Shown here: piece by piece, positions 57,853 through 64,000 of the stretch
Position numbering within the stretch: position 1 is the stretch's first letter
Layout: the number at the start of each line of letters is the position of its first letter
Assembly (NCBI RefSeq): GCF_932274485.2
Contig: NC_065885.2
Span: 36,345,062-36,409,061 of the forward strand
DNA from: Patella vulgata
Lineage: Eukaryota; Mollusca; Gastropoda; Patellidae
Direction: 5' to 3'
Length of the DNA stretch: 64,000 nucleotides
The notes under the pieces: model-generated
What the model was told of the DNA's origin: nothing
Databases searched by the model: none
What the model saw: the letters and a program-made list of their open reading frames with translations, nothing else
Made by a program: the position numbers and the translations under genes

Positions 57853-60800
57853 ATGGAGTTTGTAAATGGATTAAAGGTGCCGGCATGGGTGGTAGTTTCT
57901 CTTTCGTCTATAGTTTCAATTTATATGTAAGTAGGCTGTCGTATATACAATTTGTCCCATATCAATAATGATAACAGTCTATATGTCGGTCAATCATTTT
58001 ACGTTGAATGAATTATTTTACATCTTCACTTCAAAGGTTTTTTTTTCTGTTCATTCATATGGTGCATAAATTATGAACATGTATATTCGCCTGTGTATAA
58101 TATATTCTATATATATATAGTATACGTAGTATACAGTGTACTGTTTCGCATAAATTTTTACTATCCAGTATCCTTACTGTATGAGTAAATGTTAACATCA
58201 TATTGGAAAAGCATATTTTACTCCGGGGTAACCTGTTACATCCCTTCGATTTAACGTTCTTTTTTTTCATAAATAATCTGTAGACGTAATTTGTTTTTCG
58301 TCCTTTGCGGGTTTAGATTTTTATAGTTAGATTTACCTTGGGACTGCATCATTAACGATGTATGTAAATATAGCTCAGTACTTCAGTACATGTAAACTTG
58401 GGAACAGCATAGACTTTCTGCACGGTTACATTTCAATATTTTGTAAAATCTACAGATTGGTATTTCGGCCACTCTTTATGTATTTTATTAACCCAGTCGA
58501 CACAGAAAAAGTAGGACTTTAAATCCATATAATTTCAGGTTTTTGTATAAAACAATATTATAGTATTATAAAATATTCTTTTACTGAATCATATACAACA
58601 CATTCTTGTCCTAAAATGTACGGTTATATTAATGTGTTTCCGGGTAAGATGAGAAATAAATTATAGGGTGTCAGATGTCTCCTGGACGACCCCCATCTGA
58701 ACGTTTTTTTACATCTTTCCTCTCCACTTGATAAAATGAATGTATTGAGTTTTGAAATGATTGTACCTTCCTCAATTTTCTTAATAGATTTTCAACATGG
58801 CCATATTCACTATTCAAATCCTTGAAAATACCTGGACCAAAACCTATACCATTTTTCGGGAATCTCCTTACATTAACCAAACAGGTACAGTATCATCGTA
58901 TATTTACTTTAAAATTTGAGTAATTTAGTGATTATGCATTATACATTTTATACCCAATTGTATCTCTGTGATGTCCATTTTATTACACAATCCACTGCAC
59001 TGGTGACGCTGCCGCCCGTATATGGGATCCGAGGTCATCTACTAGCCAGTTGGGATTTTTCAGCGTGGTTTCCCCTTGTCAGTGCTGCGTGGCGGAGTGT
59101 ATGTCAAGTCGTTCGGAATGGACAGAAAAAAACACCCCGCTATGGCACATTGCTTACAGAAAAGTAGGACGTTAAACAATTTCACTAGCTAGTTGGCATA
59201 GGCTTCTGAAATCCTGGTCCAAACCAATGTTACAGATAGCTATAAATATGCTTGCTCTATCTATAACACCACATACCTTTTTCATGAAGAGTTCTGGATA
59301 TAACTAACAAACTTATGTAGTATTGTTATGTATAATGACAGGTTGTATTGATTTAGATCGTCATGTTTCCAGATGTAACGTGAAGTTCGCCGTTATGTCA
59401 AAACGATAAAAACACGACGTTCGGCGACATGTTGGCGTGCTGGCTTGTTTGCCGATATCGTAAACTGTTCACATATCGTGGACTTTCTCGGCAGCATTTC
59501 ATTTTACTGCCGTAACAGCGATTTTTATCTCGTAAGTGACAGGACGTCTTCACTCTCCTGTGCATTTATTAATGATACAACGAATGAATGTAAACGTATT
59601 TAAAGATTATTTTATGGTACATTTGTAGGGGTTTCATACAGTACATCAAAACTGGACGAGACAATATGGTAAAGTCGTAGGGTGAGTCATATTTTTCGGT
59701 CTATGTGCTTTCTTGTATTACTCATGCTGGCAGTACAAACAGAGATCCTTAAAGTTGCGAATTTTGTTTATTTATCTAATGATTGTTTATTGTTGACGTT
59801 CTTTGTCAGTATTGTTGTTTATTAATAGTGTTATATAGTGCTACTAAATCTAATGTTACCGATAGGTAGTCACTTCTTGAATTGATTACTGTAGTTAAAA
59901 TCAAAAGTATCAAGATGTTTGAACCGTCTGTATATTCAATCGGTTACTTTAGTCGGCAATATACCCTTGCATTGGTAAGTAAACACTTCGAAGCAGCCTA
60001 TATATACGAGGAACATTCCGCGGCCATACTAAGCAGTGACCAATGTTAATCATTAAAGGGCGCATGGCTCTATTTTTGGAACCTTGAAATAGCCAAAACT
60101 GGTCCTAAAAGCACATATTTATGTAATATGAATGTATGCAAAGTGATTTATATTCAATTTTTGAAGAAAAAAAAAATATTGTAATTTCTAATCAATTATG
60201 TTCAAGTTGAACGACAGTCGTTTACGCCTGCTTGGTGCGTTCTCCTCGTTTTTTAAATTATTATTTTGTCATTTCTGAATCAGCCTTTACTAATTACTTC
60301 CACATTGTGTTGTAGGATATGTTTTATTTGCTCATTATAAAATGGCACCCGAAATCATGGTGTACATTCTGTACGCTTTTTTAAATTATTATTTTATTGT
60401 CATTTCTGAATCATCCTTTACTAATTACTTCCACATTGTGTTGTAGGATATGTTTTATCTGCTCATTACAAAATGGCACCCGAAATCATGGTGTACACGA
60501 CTCGTGTACTGATTATAAAATGTTAATTGTGTCCTAAATATTGAATATTAGGATCCTATAACAACATCAATATTGATTGAAACAGGTCAATATTGAATTC
60601 CAATTTGTGTTTTTAATTTTGAATATTAGGGAAAATATTGAGTTAGATACTTAGCAGCTTGTGTTTTGTAATTTGCACTTAATATGATAATTATTCATGG
60701 ACTCTTTCAATCATACCCGTTCGCAGGTTGTGCTTTATAATTTGCATCCAATCGTTGAGCAGCCTTTATCCTTCATTTTTTTAGATTTTATGAAGGTCGT

Positions 60801-63800
60801 CACCCTTGTATGCTGGTGTCAGAAACATCCATGATAAGGGAAATATTGGTGAAAGACTTCAACTCTTTCCGGAATAGAAGGGTAGATACTTATCAATATA
60901 ATGGGCTATTTTGACAAAACGTACAAATAAACGGTAACGACAAATTTTGAAAAGTAATTATGAATTTTTAAGGAAATTTCCACTACATTTTATAGATTTA
61001 AAACTCAAGAGGCAGTATATACCATAGTCATGCAGGACTCTTAAAAATAACAAAAATCTGACACAACCAAAATTTGTAGGAATGTCTTTTTAGTTACCAT
61101 TTAAACGTCCATGTTAACAGTAAAGACATAACGAAAAAGACACAAATTCATTGTCATTAATTTGACTTAAGATGTCTAGATAAATGTTTGAATACCGTTA
61201 GAAAGCATAGAAAGCGATCATGCAATATCATTTTAAAAAGTACCTCTTGTTTTTCCTTTTCCGATGCAAGAATTTAATGGCCAGTTGAAAAGCACGGTAA
61301 TTTTTACTGAACTTTTTCAATTTTAAAATGAGATTTTCAAGTTCAAAATCGTGAATAAGCAGTTTTACCATGTAACGGAATGGACATTTTGACCACATAA
61401 TTTGGTACATGTATATCGATTTTTATTTTGAATAATAACCTTGTCAAATTATCGGCCCAAAGAAGGTACTTCCATGCTGATGTACAGTATATAATTTTTT
61501 TATGCCTGGGAAAATTTTATATATCACATCTCGGGTATACTATTTTTTTCCGTTATTTGTACTTTTTGTGAAAATAGCCCATATATTTATCTAATGGAAT
61601 TCCAGTTGAGTGTATCATTAATTGGAAATAAATTTCAAATGTGGAGACCTATCAATCATGAATTGGCCAAGATTATAAACTGGATTCATTATCATACTTT
61701 AAAAAACCCAAAGCTGTTTGTAAATTTAAAGATTATCCTCTTCCCAGATCTTACCAAGACAGATACCACACTTTATGCATTCCGATATTAACCTATACAA
61801 CTACATGTAGGTATTACTATTTATCTTTCAGAATATTCAAATAGCTGGGTATCCAATGGATTCTGGGATATTACAACAAAGAGACGACCAATGGAAGAAC
61901 ACAAGACACATTTTAACACCGGCTTTTAGCTCTTCAAAATTAAAAAAGGTTGTTTATTATATTTATTTAACTTAATAAATATTTGGAGGTAATTAGATGG
62001 AGAGGGTAAACAATAGATAGTTTATAAATCTATAGGCATGTCATGTCTATTCCAGATGGTTGGTCTTATTCAAGACTGTGGTAATATTCTGACCAATAAA
62101 TCTCAGGAATTAGTGAAGAAAGGTGATGATGAAATTGAACTATACAGGTTAGTTATTTCGGTCAAAAATACATATAAATTATTATGAAAAGTTGTTTATC
62201 GTTGCTTGCTGCTAGTTTTATTACGGGACCAGGAACTGATCGCCAAGCGCTAATCATCTTGTTGTTTTTTTTAAAAAAGACCAAGACTCCGGTAATTCAA
62301 TTACGATCGACATGCTCTATTTGTCTTTGCACAACTTCGCATTTATTGACGAAATTCGATTTTTATATGCCGTAGCTGGTGTTGATGACGTCATGATCGT
62401 GTGTGTGTGTGTGTGTGTGAAATAGCTTTTTTTAACGTCCGCTTCCACCGAGGTAATATCGCAGACAACGCCATAATCCGTCCCTTGTCCATATTATAGA
62501 ACTATCTGCTTGTTTACATTCTAATATACGGAAGAATAAACTGATAAGATAGCACTTGTTTTTCTGTGTGGTTCTTTTGTAGGGTATAAGGCGTAATATT
62601 ACTTGAGACTGTATTTACAATTTACAGTGCGTTTTATGGGTTGGGTTTTGATATCCTATGGATAATTTATTTATTTGTCTAATAAAATGGAATTTCATTA
62701 AAGTGCATAAGTTTAAGATTTTGAGAAATACGAGTATAATTCATTTTTATTTTAAATTAAGACATAACCTCACAAACTAATTTGGTAGCGACGGAAGGGA
62801 CGTAATGAAAAGAACGTAGTCCTTATTATAGTTAAATGATTGGCTGTTTGGCGCATTATACTTAAAATGGAATAATTGCTTTCTTCGCAGCCATTTTTCT
62901 GCTTACACAATGGATGTTATTACAAGTACTGCTTTTGGAGTGAAGATTGATGCGTACGATAAAAATGACCCCTTTATAAAGAATGCTAAAGCTTTCACTA
63001 CCCTGAATTTTGCAGGGCTCTTGTTTATGACGTATTGTAAGTATAAACTATAAATATTTTTATGTAATGGGTGAGTGGGTATAAAATACCATGAAAAAAG
63101 AAAACACACTCCCTGTACAGTAGTGAATGCAGGCTATTTGGTTTGCTGGAGGGGGGAGGGGATGATTTGTGTCATTTATCTGGTCATCAGCTACGTCACT
63201 CCAAACAACAAAAATCTCAAATTTGCACGTCTCATACTACTATTTAGTGTGTGTGTGTGGGGGGGGGGTGTAGCCATCGCCACCTGTATCCCCCACTGGC
63301 TACAAACTCAACAAAATTGTTTTAAACCTGGTAGTTATTTGTATAATAATTAAATACTATGGGACACTTGATATATAATTATTTCTGAATTTTTGTTTAT
63401 AGTTCTAGCGCCTGGCCTCCTGCCTTTTCTGCTTGCTCTCAAAATAACAGTTGTACCCAAAGCTCCACTTGACTTCTTCATTCAAGTTATAGACGGTGCA
63501 ATAGCAGCAAAGAAAGAAAGTCTTGACGTGAGGGTTTTTATTTTAGAAAATAATTGTATTCAACTTTTTCAATTGCGAGTGGGGAACTGGCTGTCTACGG
63601 TTTTAACCTTTTATGCAATCCATTGAGGATTGCGACTCTGCTGGTAGTGATTGCCTTGAAGTGATCTGGTGTAAATAGCTCCGACTTTATGGTTCACGTT
63701 CAGGCCAGGCCATCTCACGTCATTTAGCCAGGTGGTAAATCAGAGACGTTGGCATATGTCGATATTCATTTTATTCCTTTAGTTTCATTTTACGTATATT

Positions 63801-64000
63801 CAAATAATATGTATGTTAATGGATGAGCAATATGATTAATGAATGAGGAATGTGAGATTTTAGTATTTTTCTATTATTCTTTTAGCCACGTTTTGATTTG
63901 CTGCAAGCTATGTTAAATGCCAGCGAAGACAGTGACCCAATAGAAGACGATGGTTTAATGAGTTCATTGGAGGTTAAATCCACCAATAAAAAAGGTCGAG
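57853..64000 (+). CDS. Cytochrome P450, CYP3-clan-like, gene 2, first nine exons
   Basis: Exons 57853-57926, 58788-58884, 59629-59681, 60785-60881, 61832-61948, 62056-62147, 62891-63036, 63403-63527 and 63886 to the window end. GT-AG introns; 916 nt in one open frame (about 305 aa). It begins MEFVNGLKVPAWVVVSL, a membrane anchor, then SLKIPGPKPIPFFGNLL (proline-rich hinge), GFHTVHQNWTRQYGKVVG, the C-helix WKNTR in exon 5, and MDVITSTAFGVKIDAY in exon 7. Exons 3, 4, 5 and 8 have exactly the lengths of those in gene 1 (53, 97, 117, 125). The I-helix and haem exons lie beyond the window. It is a paralogue of gene 1, pointing away from it. No break seen. Confidence 0.93.
58996..59186 (+). mobile_element. 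SINE S1, internally deleted copy in CYP gene 2 intron 2
   Basis: Words gtttccccttgtcagtgctg, AAGTCGTTCGGAATGGACAG and AAGTAGGACGTTAAAC occur in S1 order but with the centre missing. Moderately diverged. Confidence 0.65.
60250..60497. repeat. Tandem duplication of about 125 bp in CYP gene 2 intron 3
   Basis: Two adjacent units, each starting TTTTTTAAATTATTATTTT and containing CTAATTACTTCCACATTGTG, TTGTAGGATATGTTTTAT and AATGGCACCCGAAATCATGG. They differ by a few bases and one short insertion. Ends about 290 bp upstream of exon 4. Confidence 0.88.
62401..62500 (-). mobile_element. SINE S3, 3' end with (CA)n tail, in CYP gene 2 intron 6
   Basis: Plus-strand (GT)n at 62400-62420, then TTTTTTTAACGTCCGCTTCC, accgaggtaatatcgcagac. 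This is the reverse complement of the S3 insert in pseudogene G, and the (CA)n is its 3' tail. Confidence 0.75.

Noticed and set aside
1-64000. Retrovirus, LTR element, Polinton or toxin-gene fossils
   Set aside because: Looked for capsid, protease, integrase or envelope-like reading frames and paired long direct repeats; none could be supported.

Overview
The window is nuclear DNA of an animal, most likely a lophotrochozoan and probably a mollusc. The protein genes are split by GT-AG introns, the DNA between exons is AT-rich, and it carries Tc1 and mariner transposons, CR1/L2-like LINE remains and several tRNA-headed SINE families. The species cannot be named from sequence alone. No bacterial-style operon, CRISPR array, rRNA gene, functional tRNA gene or retrovirus/LTR element was recognised.

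Left part (1-36 kb): a cluster of alpha-L-fucosidase (GH29) genes in two opposing orientations. On the minus strand lie gene A (1-643, cut by the window edge), gene B (1212-7364, 463 aa), a stray last-exon relic (about 9105-9255), gene C (10799-15874, 463 aa) and pseudogene D (16373-18164). After a repeat-rich divide of about 4 kb the orientation switches. On the plus strand follow a lone first exon E with a nonsense codon (22459-22805), a decayed first-exon relic (about 24770-24962), the intact gene F (27589-31941, 454 aa), pseudogene G (exons 6-8, 33590-35875) and an exon-4 relic (about 35957-36027). Genes B, C and F each have eight exons; exons 2 to 7 are 107, 131, 134, 98, 133 and 171 nt in all three. 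They join into open reading frames with signal peptides and the GH29 nucleophile motif WSDG. Gene B carries Cys in place of the second His of the conserved KHHEG substrate-pocket motif.

Right part (38-64 kb): two divergently transcribed cytochrome P450 genes of the CYP3-like clan. CYP gene 1 (minus, 38735-55907) can be assembled into 13 exons and 502 aa, with the AGFDTTS I-helix, ExxR, PERF and [10 protein letters not shown] haem motifs. Two of its introns are very large and hold a dead Tc1 element, two LINE remains, a GC-rich inverted-repeat element and other repeats. CYP gene 2 (plus, 57853 to beyond 64000) shows its first nine exons. About 1.9 kb separates the two start codons.

Mobile DNA fills much of the rest. 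Three SINE families (called here S1, S2 and S3) have different bodies but share a 3' core containing GACGTTAAA followed by a simple-repeat tail. Several copies have clear target-site duplications, including an S1 copy inside a LINE and an S3 copy inside a fucosidase pseudo-exon. Two Tc1 elements with inactivated transposases, one mariner relic, at least four foldback or MITE-like elements, and a 1.1 kb repeat present in two inverted copies either side of the CYP gene 1 exon block complete the picture. The most interesting items are the mixed live/dead fucosidase cluster with its pocket substitution, the SINE families with a shared 3' core, and the divergent P450 pair.
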